A model generated the notes under the pieces. The model was not told the DNA's origin. It saw only the letters and a list, made by a program, of their open reading frames with translations, and did no database searches. Below, in pieces: positions 17,091-25,036 of a stretch of 64,000 nucleotides of DNA. Positions within the stretch are counted from its first letter, which is position 1; each line of letters begins with the position of its first letter. Source of the DNA: G963667675 sp965197565 (GTDB lineage: Bacteria > Chloroflexota > Dehalococcoidia > Lucifugimonadales > UBA3495); contig CBDANK010000003.1 in NCBI GenBank assembly GCA_965197565.1, positions 372,001 through 436,000 on the forward strand, written 5' to 3'. A program made the position numbers and the translations under genes.

Positions 17091-18227
17091 ATGTCTAACG
17101 GTGAAAGAGGTCCGGCCCAAGTGTACGCCAGGCTGGATGTAAAACCCATTATCAACGCCGCAGGCTCGGTGACCCGCTACGGCGGCACCAAGACGAGGCC
17201 CGAGGTGTTGGAAGTGATGGTCGAGGCAGCCGCGGTCCTGGTCGAAATGGGGGAGTTGAACGAGAAAGCGGGGGAAGTGATCGCCCGTCTTACCGGGGCC
17301 GAAGCCGGTTTCGTTTGCAGCGGGGCTGCAGGAGGACTGGTGTTGCAAGCGGCCGCCTGCATCGCGGGTAAAGACCCGGCGAAGATGCACCGTCTGCCCG
17401 ATAGCCAGAGCATGAAGAATGAGATCATCATCCAGAACATGCACCGGTTCCATTACGAGCAGGCCTACCGGGCCGCCGGCGGCAAACTGATCGGCATTGG
17501 ACACGGCAAAGGATGTTCCGCCTGGGAGTTGGAAGGAGCCATCAACGAAAACACGGCCGCGGTTGCTTATCTGTTCGCGCCATTTACCAGCCGGCGCACT
17601 CTGTCCCTTGAGGAGGTCTGCCAGATAGCCCACCAACACGGAGTGCCGGTTATTGTGGATGGAGCTTCCACCCTGCCCCCTAGAGCAAACCTACACAGCT
17701 ATCTGGAGGGCGGCGCAGACATGGTGATCTTCAGCGGGGGCAAAGGTGTGCGAGGCCCCCAAGGCACCGGCATCCTTTGCGGCAGAAAAGACCTGATCGA
17801 GGCGGCGGCGGCCAACGCGGCTCCCAATCAGTTCTTGGGCCGCCCTATGAAAGTGGCCAAGGAGGAGATCGTAGGCTTGGTTACGGCTCTGGAGCTGTTC
17901 GTGGAAGAGGACGAAGAAGCCGAGATGGACCGCTACCGCAGCATAGTGCAGCAAGTGGTCGACGCCTTAGCCGAGGTTCCGGGCTTGGAAGTAAGTCTAG
18001 AGCACGACCCCCTAGACTACCTGATACCCACTGCGGTGATGCGATTCACCGCGGCTTGGCGCGGCCCTACCCGGGATCAAGTAGCTGATGCCTTACAGAG
18101 AGGCGATCCACCGGTCTACTTGCATCAGTTGGGCAATCCGGACGAGCTGGCGGTGGACCCGCTGAACCTGGAGGAGGATGAAGCGCACATGGTGATAAAC
18201 CGCTTGCGGGAAGAGCTCCTGCGGTAG
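17091..18227 (+). CDS. SelA-like PLP-dependent enzyme
   Basis: This 378-residue fold-type I PLP protein resembles the SelA/D-glucosaminate-6-phosphate ammonia-lyase (DgaE) branch. Cofactor signatures are SGAAGGLVLQAA near 78-89, VPVIVDGAST at 185-194 with the ring-contacting Asp190, and FSGGKGVRGPQGTG with the candidate Schiff-base Lys218. It is shorter than true SelA and has no selenocysteine genes around it, so a lyase or aminotransferase role is likelier than Sec synthesis. Start ATG at 17091. It stands as a single gene. Confidence 0.78.
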   Translation: MSNGERGPAQVYARLDVKPIINAAGSVTRYGGTKTRPEVLEVMVEAAAVLVEMGELNEKAGEVIARLTGAEAGFVCSGAAGGLVLQAAACIAGKDPAKMHRLPDSQSMKNEIIIQNMHRFHYEQAYRAAGGKLIGIGHGKGCSAWELEGAINENTAAVAYLFAPFTSRRTLSLEEVCQIAHQHGVPVIVDGASTLPPRANLHSYLEGGADMVIFSGGKGVRGPQGTGILCGRKDLIEAAAANAAPNQFLGRPMKVAKEEIVGLVTALELFVEEDEEAEMDRYRSIVQQVVDALAEVPGLEVSLEHDPLDYLIPTAVMRFTAAWRGPTRDQVADALQRGDPPVYLHQLGNPDELAVDPLNLEEDEAHMVINRLREELLR

Positions 18228-18359
18228 CAACAAGCAGGGCTGACTCGACAGGGTGTGGATGTACTCTTTTCCCATAGTCAGTTGTTGGGTAAGAGTGCCC
18301 GATTGCTACCCTCTCATATCATATGCCAGGATGCTTGTCCCAGGAGGAGTGATTAGCAT

Positions 18360-18806
18360 ATGTGCGATCTCCACACATTCCAGTTCGACGTGGACAAGGC
18401 ATATGCAGATCAGCTCCTTTCGGTTTTTGAAGCAAGTCCCAGGCATCCACTGAATCAATTGGAAGCCTTCCGTGTGTCAGGAGTCTATGCACTTTACCGA
18501 GGGTGCAACAAGGTACCTGTCTATGTGGGGCAAGCTGTAGGACCAACGGGGGTTCGTGGTCGGCTACGAGATCACATAAGGAAGATCCAGGGCAGAAGAT
18601 TCATAAATGTTGAGGACGTCTCATATAGATACTTGATCATCGAGCGAAAATGGGAAGTCGCCCGCGCGGAGAGCATCCTAATCGAAACCTATAACCCAAT
18701 ATGGAATGGGATTCCAGGGTTTAGCATGCACACTCCCGGCAAGGGGCGCCCAGCGATGCCAGGTTATATCAATGAGTGGGATAGGCGATTTCCAGTTATT
18801 CCTTAA
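18360..18806 (+). CDS. Eco29kI-like GIY-YIG restriction endonuclease
   Basis: The 148 residues show the GIY-YIG nuclease core: GVYALY at about 41-46, PVYVGQA, then RGRLRDHIRK with the catalytic Arg and His, the metal-binding Glu in ARAESILIE, and NPIWNG. The ending MHTPGKGR...EWDRRFP matches the Eco29kI family, whose prototype cuts CCGCGG. Start follows GGAGGAG. A methyltransferase gene lies 330 bases downstream on the same strand, making a type II restriction-modification unit. Base composition is visibly richer in A+T than flanking genes, suggesting acquisition by transfer. Confidence 0.75.
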   Translation: MCDLHTFQFDVDKAYADQLLSVFEASPRHPLNQLEAFRVSGVYALYRGCNKVPVYVGQAVGPTGVRGRLRDHIRKIQGRRFINVEDVSYRYLIIERKWEVARAESILIETYNPIWNGIPGFSMHTPGKGRPAMPGYINEWDRRFPVIP

Positions 18807-18927
18807 ATCATCTATCAAGCACGTACTCTAGATATCATTCTTCCTGTTTCATGACCATGCTTTCTTGACTTTCACAAATTTTTAAGCCTACACTGTCGTC
18901 AATGTCAAACAGGTCGCGAGTGACGCC

Positions 18928-19155
18928 ATGGACGACTACGTAAAGTACCTCACTCCAAAAGAGATTGCAGACATATTGAAGGTTTCGGTTCGAACAATCC
19001 AACGCAATATTACCATTTGTGAGGACCAACCGTCGTTAATGAAGGCAGTTCGAGTGGGGAAGCGGGGTCTATATCGAATTCCAGAGGTTGAGTTTCATCG
19101 CTGGTTGCATTACCAACCTACCAAACATGGCAGGCAAGCATGGTTAAATCTATAG
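18928..19155 (+). CDS. Small helix-turn-helix (excisionase-like) DNA-binding protein
   Basis: The 75 residues match the MerR/excisionase-like HTH_17 fold: YLTPKEIADILKVSVRTIQRNI followed by a wing (VGKRGLYRIPEVEFHRWL). It lies between the nuclease and methyltransferase genes and overlaps the latter by 16 bases. A role as the controller protein timing nuclease expression fits its place, although classic C proteins are of a different HTH type. Confidence 0.7.
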   Translation: MDDYVKYLTPKEIADILKVSVRTIQRNITICEDQPSLMKAVRVGKRGLYRIPEVEFHRWLHYQPTKHGRQAWLNL

Positions 19156-20567
19156 CCAACCAGATCGCCTTTGATGATCTCGGCGCCGACAAGGTAAACG
19201 GCTCTGGAAAAAAGGATTCCGCTTCGTCCGAAAACCGCTTATACGGCATACACAGGTGGGTGCCATGGATTGCTGGCTTCTCGGCAGCTTTTGTGAACGA
19301 TGTCCTGGATAATTTCTTATTTTCTAAACGTTACAACCATCGACCATTAGTACTCGATCCCTTTTGCGGTGTTGGAACCACACTGATTGAGAGCATGGAC
19401 CGCGGTGTCGACAGTGTAGGTTTCGAAATCAACCCTTACGCGGCTCTAGCGTCAAGGGTAAAAAGCAATGCGCCTCGCTTAGACTTAAGTGCTCTCAGTT
19501 CATTGATCGTTGACTATGGAGAGTTTATCCGGAATTTCCAAGCTGAGGTGACCAATTCAGCATCGCCTCGCATAGCCATGCTTAGATCACTGCCGCCGAC
19601 AAAATTCAAGTCCCGAATCCCTTTCTTCAGCGAGTCGGTACTATGGCAAGTCAGGGCCACAATGGATTACTTGGCCTGCATCGAAGATGAGCCTCTGCGT
19701 GAGTTGTTCTTAGTGGCATTTGGTTCAGTGATGATCAGATTCTCTAACTACTCCTACGAACCGAGCCTTTCTACACGTCCAGGTTCCGGCAAACCTCTAG
19801 TTGAATACGCTGCTGTCGGCGATATTGTTCTTGACCGACTGTGCCAAATGCTAGAAGACGCTACCTCAGCAAAGCAACGTCGGGAATCGTTAGACGACAT
19901 TCCTCAAGTAACTATATATCAAGACTCTTTCTTCAATGTAAGAAACTTTATCGAGCAGGACTCCGTCGACCTCGTAGTGACATCTCCGCCTTATCTCAAT
20001 AACTACCACTATGTGCGGAATACACGTCCGCATCTCTGGTGGTTAGGACTGATTGACCAGACAGCGCAACTTCGTGAGATGGAAGAGCAAAGCCTAGGGA
20101 AGTTTTGGCAAACTGTGCGCGACCGAGAACCAATTCCACTTCGCGTCGATTTGCCTGCTCTTGATCTGGTTCTAGAAGCGGTCCGCCAGCGTAATCCTCA
20201 GCGAGGTGCGTATGGGGGACCTGGGTGGGCCAACTACGTAGTGACTTACTTTAATGATTTAGTCACCTTCGGGCACTTATTAAGTCAGATTCTCAAGCCG
20301 GGTGCTCATGCAGTTGTTGTCGTTGGCAACTCTATCATCCAAGGGGTGGAAATTAAGGTAGACGAGTTGCTCTCGGACATTGCCGGGTATTATGACTTAG
20401 TGACTGAAGGGATTGAGATTATCCGCGATAAGAGGGTTGGCTCCAGTATAGTCGATTCATCAATTCGAACGCAGGGCAGCCGGAAAAAGGTCGTTCTATA
20501 TGATGCGGCGGTAGCTCTCCGTAAAGATGTATCCCACCGAAGTGGTCCAACTCCCATGCCACCTTAA
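19140..20567 (+). CDS. DNA methyltransferase, SPPY type (probable N4-cytosine)
   Basis: The 475 residues contain the AdoMet-binding motif LDPFCGVGTT at about 76-85 and the catalytic motif VTSPPYLNNYHY at about 279-290, so the FxGxG motif precedes the SPPY motif. SPPY usually marks N4-cytosine methylation, though N6-adenine enzymes also occur. A target-recognition region probably lies between the motifs. It would protect the sites cut by the GIY-YIG nuclease upstream. Translation is probably coupled to the small HTH gene through the 16-base overlap. Confidence 0.8.
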   Translation: MVKSIANQIAFDDLGADKVNGSGKKDSASSENRLYGIHRWVPWIAGFSAAFVNDVLDNFLFSKRYNHRPLVLDPFCGVGTTLIESMDRGVDSVGFEINPYAALASRVKSNAPRLDLSALSSLIVDYGEFIRNFQAEVTNSASPRIAMLRSLPPTKFKSRIPFFSESVLWQVRATMDYLACIEDEPLRELFLVAFGSVMIRFSNYSYEPSLSTRPGSGKPLVEYAAVGDIVLDRLCQMLEDATSAKQRRESLDDIPQVTIYQDSFFNVRNFIEQDSVDLVVTSPPYLNNYHYVRNTRPHLWWLGLIDQTAQLREMEEQSLGKFWQTVRDREPIPLRVDLPALDLVLEAVRQRNPQRGAYGGPGWANYVVTYFNDLVTFGHLLSQILKPGAHAVVVVGNSIIQGVEIKVDELLSDIAGYYDLVTEGIEIIRDKRVGSSIVDSSIRTQGSRKKVVLYDAAVALRKDVSHRSGPTPMPP

Positions 20568-20730
20568 CATTTAAGCTTGTCCAGTTTTCGGTGGCTCTCC
20601 TCCGCTGTGAGCACTTATGCCAAATACTGCACCCCGATACGAGACGTAGCTGGCCGACATCCTGACTCTGAGGCCAAGCCCACCCGTTGCGTCGTGAAGA
20701 AAGGAATATACTTCTAAGTCCTCTTTGTCC

Positions 20731-22281
20731 TCACTTGCCCTCTTTGATCCAGTCGGCGACCCGCTCGGCGATCATGATGGTGGTGGCGTTGGTGTTAGCC
20801 CGGATTACGTCGGGCATCACCGAGGCGTCCACCACCCTAAGCCCCTCTAGTCCGTGGACGTGGCAGTACTGGTCCACTACGGCCATGGAATCGGAAGCCA
20901 GGCCCATTTTGCAAGTGCCCGAGGAGTGGTGTTGGGTGCAAACGTTGCGCAGCAGCCAGTTGTCCAGAGCGTCGTCAGAGGCCAGGTCCTCGTCCGCGGG
21001 ATTCAACCGGGCTACTACATAGTCGTTGAATGGGGACTGCTCCACAATGCCCAGGGCGGTGCGAATGGCAAACCTCATTCGTTTTAGGTCGTAGGAGTCC
21101 GATAAGTAGTTGTAGTCCAAGTCGGGTTGAACGTGAGGATCGGTGGAAGCCAGCCTGAGCCTCCCGGCGGTCACCGCGTTTTGCAATGCCGAGCTGATGC
21201 CAAAATGGAAATCGTCGGATTCAATGTTCACGCTGGCCGGCGCGTGCTCGCTGGACATCAGGATGGGGGTTATCTGGAGGTCGGCTCTAGTTGGAGAATC
21301 ATCCGGACTCAGGCGTAAGCCAACCTGGACGTTGGGCGCCAGATCATCGGGTGGTTCTCCGCGCCCTTGAAGCAGAATAAAGGCTGCCGGGTGATCACGT
21401 AGATTCTCGCCCACTCCCGGCATGTCATGCAGCACCGGAATGTCCAGGCTGCGCAGGTGATCGGAGGGTCCCACCCCTGAAAGCATCAGTATCTGCGGTG
21501 AGGCGATGGCTCCCCCGGCTAGGATTATCTGCTCGCCTTCGATGTTGAAAGTCTCGTTCCCGCTCTCGGCTTCCACACCCACAGCCCGCTTTCCCTGAAA
21601 CAGGATGCGCCTTACGGTGACGTTGCCCCGGACCGTGAAGTTGAGCCGGTGCCGGGCCAGGTCCAGGTAGCAAAGGGCCATGCTCATGCGAATGCCGTCG
21701 ATATTGTTCAGAGGCCGGGCGGCGACTCCGTTGGAGTCGGGATGGTTCTGGTCCGGGTCTTCCGGGATTCCCAGGGCCACGCAAGCAGCGTGAAAGGCGG
21801 CAAAGTAGGGCAGCCAGTCTTCCCGCTTGTGGCGGCGCACCGGAATTGGCCCATCGTTGCCGTGGAAGTCCCCGCCAGGAAAGTCCAGGTCGTTTTCCAT
21901 CTTGCGAAAATAAGGCAGCACATCGGTAAAGGCCCACTCGTCGTTGCCCCACCGGACCCAGTTGTCGTAGTCTTCCGGAACGCCCCGGAACAAGACCTGG
22001 CCGTTGATGGCGCTGGACCCGCCGGTGGCTTTGCCCCTGGGAATCACTACCGGATCGGTCTGCAACGCTGAGCCCTTGGCCCTGAAGTCCCAGCTATGGG
22101 GCCCATAGGCGGAGAGCCACATGTTGTTGCCGCCCTTGAGGTCCTGTGGCAGATGCTCGAATTCAGGATAGTCTGGTCCCGCTTCCAATAGCAGCACCGA
22201 CTTATCGGAGTCCTCCGACAATCGAGTGGCCAGCACGCAGCCCGCTGAGCCAGCCCCGATGATGATATAGTCGTACTTCAT
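20731..22281 (-). CDS. GMC-family FAD oxidoreductase (choline dehydrogenase-like)
   Basis: The 516 residues show the GMC plan: IIGAGSAGCVLATRLSE at 7-23, the PRGKATGGSSAING signature near 83-96, AGGAIASPQILMLSG near 251, and the C-terminal active-site region CTQHHSSGTCKMG with the catalytic His, then NTNATTIMIAERVADWI. Start ATG at 22281 follows GGAGGAG; the GTG two codons earlier is less likely. It oxidises a primary or secondary alcohol; choline is one candidate given the methylamine genes in the window. A close paralogue lies at 49894-51432. Confidence 0.86.
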   Translation of the reverse strand: MKYDYIIIGAGSAGCVLATRLSEDSDKSVLLLEAGPDYPEFEHLPQDLKGGNNMWLSAYGPHSWDFRAKGSALQTDPVVIPRGKATGGSSAINGQVLFRGVPEDYDNWVRWGNDEWAFTDVLPYFRKMENDLDFPGGDFHGNDGPIPVRRHKREDWLPYFAAFHAACVALGIPEDPDQNHPDSNGVAARPLNNIDGIRMSMALCYLDLARHRLNFTVRGNVTVRRILFQGKRAVGVEAESGNETFNIEGEQIILAGGAIASPQILMLSGVGPSDHLRSLDIPVLHDMPGVGENLRDHPAAFILLQGRGEPPDDLAPNVQVGLRLSPDDSPTRADLQITPILMSSEHAPASVNIESDDFHFGISSALQNAVTAGRLRLASTDPHVQPDLDYNYLSDSYDLKRMRFAIRTALGIVEQSPFNDYVVARLNPADEDLASDDALDNWLLRNVCTQHHSSGTCKMGLASDSMAVVDQYCHVHGLEGLRVVDASVMPDVIRANTNATTIMIAERVADWIKEGK

Positions 22282-22346
22282 TATCACTCCTCCCCCTCAT
22301 CCTAACCTTCTCTCACCAGGGGAGAAGGCGCCTTTCAAACACCCAC

Positions 22347-23306
22347 TTAAACAGCGCAATGCGGTCCGTGGCTGTCTCTCTGGACCAAGTGGACCAACCA
22401 GCCTCCCAGGCTGGCCGGGTGGATGAACCCAATTTTGCCCTGCCGGCTGCCGGGACGGCCGACTTTGTCGATCAGGGTGTGACCCGTCCGGTGTAACGCT
22501 CCCAGTAGACCGTCGATGTCCCGGACCTTCAATCCGATGTGGTGCAATCCGGGTCCCCGTGAAGCAATATAGCGGCTAATGACGCTCCGGTCCTGCTGGG
22601 TATCGCCCGGACGGCCGCGCTGCACCTCCCCCGAGGAGCCTTGGTCCAACTCTTGCAGGAACTCGAGGTCGCAGTCGCCGACGGTGATGAAAGCGACCCG
22701 AAGCCCGCCCAGCAACTCCGGTTGCTGAGTGTGGTAGGCAACTCCGTATTTATCCGACGTGAAGCTCTCGGCAACGGTGCTGAATTGAGCATCGGTCTGG
22801 GTGCTTTCCACGGGCCAGCCCAAGCGGCGCGAGAAGACCTCCACGGCAGCGCCGTTGTCCTGGCTGGCCACACCTATATGATCGATGCGCTCTACCGGAC
22901 CTCCTTCAGCAGCGTCCGCCGTCAGTGGTTCGGAAAGGTAGGTTATCACTCCGCCGGTGCTCTTGGGGTCCAGAAGCACACGCCGAGCGGTCCCTAGCCC
23001 GGCTTGGGGTTGAGACGACAACGCTGGCAACCGCTGCTGGTGCGCGTCCCGGACCGCATCTTCCAAATCGTCCACTGAAACCGCCATGTGGTGGACCCCG
23101 GTTTTTTCCGCGCCTCCTACTAAGGGGTCGCCGGTCTCGAAAAGCGCCGCCTGAGTCCGTCCCACGGCAAATACCGGCGTCTGCCGCCCTGTTGAGCCAT
23201 TGAGGTGGTAGGACCTGGGCAACTGGAAGTCCCGCTCCAGAATAGCCGCCACGGCTTCTACGTCCCGCACCACGATGCCGACATACGCCAAGCCCGTGCC
23301 TATCAT
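22347..23306 (-). CDS. Two-domain VOC (glyoxalase/4-HPPD-like) protein
   Basis: This 319-residue protein has two vicinal-oxygen-chelate modules. Beta-strand starts with candidate metal His are seen in TGVHHMAVSVDD near 74, ERIDHIGVASQD near 140 and GLHHIGLKVRD near 255. Layout resembles 4-hydroxyphenylpyruvate dioxygenase and methylmalonyl-CoA epimerase relatives. The substrate is unknown. It lies between the GMC oxidoreductase and the maleate isomerase-like gene on the same strand with short gaps, suggesting one catabolic operon. Confidence 0.75.
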   Translation of the reverse strand: MIGTGLAYVGIVVRDVEAVAAILERDFQLPRSYHLNGSTGRQTPVFAVGRTQAALFETGDPLVGGAEKTGVHHMAVSVDDLEDAVRDAHQQRLPALSSQPQAGLGTARRVLLDPKSTGGVITYLSEPLTADAAEGGPVERIDHIGVASQDNGAAVEVFSRRLGWPVESTQTDAQFSTVAESFTSDKYGVAYHTQQPELLGGLRVAFITVGDCDLEFLQELDQGSSGEVQRGRPGDTQQDRSVISRYIASRGPGLHHIGLKVRDIDGLLGALHRTGHTLIDKVGRPGSRQGKIGFIHPASLGGWLVHLVQRDSHGPHCAV

Positions 23307-23363
23307 GTCTCTATGCCCATTCCAGGTTATCCAAAATCGCAGCCAGGCAGCGACCGGTCCAAT

Positions 23364-24104
23364 TCAAGCGGTCACAGTAGCCAGACTCTCAAGCAATGAC
23401 CCGTAGCCCTGGATCTTTGGAGCCATGTTCAATTTTCGGAAAGTGGCCCAGATGGCGGCTTGATTGGAGGACACCACCGGCTTGCCGGTGCGCTTCTCCA
23501 ATTCATCAACAGCCTCCAGAGACCGCCAAGCGGTGCAAGAACAGAGTAGGGCGTCTGCCTCCGGCCGGCACACCCGCGAGGCGAACTCGACGATTACTTC
23601 CGGGTCTTGGTCGTTGATGCCCTGGTTGCCCGATTGGGACGCCCAGGGTTCTCCTTCCACGTTCAACACCTGGAACCCCAAGGCTTCCAGATAGACCCTA
23701 AGTTTGTCATTGTTCCAAGCGGGATAGGGCGAGGCAACAGATATGCGCTTGGCCCCGAAATACCGAAGCGCCGCCACCACCGATGGGCTGGTGGCGGTGG
23801 CCGGGACCCCGGCGGCGCCCTGGATCAGTTCCAACATCTGCTGGTCCCAGCCCGGCCCCTTGTAAAAGCTGCCCGTGGTGCAGCCGTAAGCGATAGCGTC
23901 AACCCTGGCTGTGGCCAGGTATTTGGCCCCGGACTCAATCTCGGCGTTCATGCGGTCCATGGACTCTTCACTGCCAAACTCGTTGGTCAGCCACAAGCGC
24001 TGCCCGTGGATGGTGACGTTGCCGGGCGCGACCAAGTTGCAGTCCGCCTCGAAAGTCGTGTTTGTCGATGGAATCAATACGCCGATGCGCGTCCTAATTG
24101 CCAT
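23364..24104 (-). CDS. Maleate isomerase / arylmalonate decarboxylase-like protein
   Basis: The 246 residues match the Asp/Glu racemase superfamily branch with maleate cis-trans isomerase. The N-terminus IGVLIPSTNTTFEADC is diagnostic. The two-Cys active-site elements appear as AYGCTTGSF near 72 and LLCSCTAWRSLEA near 190. Start ATG follows GGAGAA. Expected reactions are isomerisation of maleate or a similar cis-dicarboxylate, or decarboxylation of a malonate. First gene of the three-gene minus-strand cluster. Confidence 0.8.
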   Translation of the reverse strand: MAIRTRIGVLIPSTNTTFEADCNLVAPGNVTIHGQRLWLTNEFGSEESMDRMNAEIESGAKYLATARVDAIAYGCTTGSFYKGPGWDQQMLELIQGAAGVPATATSPSVVAALRYFGAKRISVASPYPAWNNDKLRVYLEALGFQVLNVEGEPWASQSGNQGINDQDPEVIVEFASRVCRPEADALLCSCTAWRSLEAVDELEKRTGKPVVSSNQAAIWATFRKLNMAPKIQGYGSLLESLATVTA

Positions 24105-24245
24105 GATGGCTTCTCCACAAGATAGGCTGGAACGATCCTGCTAGCTTGAGCACGCAGATAACCAAAACCTCACCAACCCTCGGATGAGGCCATTCTAGGT
24201 GTGGACAGTCTAGGGGTCAAGACAATCGTGTTTGAATGCCTATCT

Positions 24246-24560
24246 TCAAGTGACGCCCGGGTGCCAGTAGGCCCAGGGAAGGAGGGCGCGAAGGAGGAGC
24301 GGCGGGCTCGGTTCTTGGCGGCGGGAGGTGCAGCGTTCCAGGTAGCGGACGGTCCCGGTGAAGGTGGGGAGGCGGAAACCCGCCTTGGCGACGCGGCGGA
24401 CGAAGGTTTGGGGGGAAGGAGTGGGCCGTTTATCTGCTTGGGCCCGAACCCATTGGATGCAGTGGTCGTAGGCCATGCGTTGTATCATGAGCTGGGCGTA
24501 GGGCCGGGCCATTCTGCGGCGAAGGGAGCGGATGCGGGCCCGCAAATAGCTGAGGTTCAT
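24246..24560 (-). CDS. Small basic protein of unknown function
   Basis: The 104 residues are strongly Arg-rich (MNLSYLRARIRSLRRRMARPYAQ) with a second basic stretch near 55-75. An AGGAG box precedes the ATG at good spacing, which supports translation. There is no domain I can name. The composition suggests a nucleic-acid-binding or mobile-element-borne protein. It is followed by a gene-free stretch carrying repeats. Confidence 0.45.
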   Translation of the reverse strand: MNLSYLRARIRSLRRRMARPYAQLMIQRMAYDHCIQWVRAQADKRPTPSPQTFVRRVAKAGFRLPTFTGTVRYLERCTSRRQEPSPPLLLRALLPWAYWHPGVT

Positions 24561-24605
24561 TTGGATTTCTCCTGGCGAGGTTTTTTTATTTCAGGGCCAT
24601 TTTGA

Positions 24606-25036
24606 GCCATTGTGCGCCATGGGCCTCAGTGGCCGTTTGATAGATTTGGCAGGGGGTTAATAGCTGCCTATTAGCAGGGTAGAGAGGGTGCACCGGAGGT
24701 GGCAAGGGGGAAGTGTCAGGAGTTTACTGGTTGTAGGTTCCTGGATTCCGGCCCAGTATCGGGGTACGGGGCCGGCTCTTCGCCGGAATGACGGAGGCTA
24801 TTTTCATGGTAAAACGGGAGCCTGGGGGTATTGCCAGGCAGTGGCGGTCGTGATGCCGGGAATTTCTGGATTAATGACAATTTCCGAGAATGGAAAGACC
24901 CTGCTTCAAGGCTGCGTAACTTGTCACGGCATCGGACGATCCGTACAATGCTTGAATATAGGAGAGTTTTTCCTTGCTATGCGGAGCGTTGCCGGGAGCT
25001 TAAGCCGGGCAATACTTAGTCTAGGAGGTTGTCGTC
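24606..25036. other. Gene-free stretch with degraded intergenic repeats
   Basis: No supported gene. It holds a CTGGATTCCGG...CGCCGGAATGACGG copy (about 24739-24795) of the dispersed repeat also seen in the MITE-like copies at 37.7 and 49.6 kb. It also holds an ATGACAATTTCCGAGAATGG copy (about 24876) related to the two ATGACATTTTCGAG repeats near 38.0 kb. A promoter for the Rieske gene lies near its end. Confidence 0.5.
24921..24949 (+). promoter_or_regulatory. Candidate sigma70 promoter of the Rieske operon
   Basis: TTGTCA (24921-24926) and TACAAT (24944-24949) are separated by 17 bases, about 90 bases before the Rieske gene. The gene itself has an ideal AGGAGG box. Confidence 0.4.

Noticed and set aside
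17091..18227. SelA as part of a selenocysteine system
   Set aside because: The protein is shorter than SelA, and no selB, selC or in-frame UGA gene is seen nearby.
24201..24605. 134-codon plus-strand frame opposite the small basic gene
   Set aside because: Gly/Ala-rich translation and no ribosome-binding site; the minus-strand gene has AGGAG.
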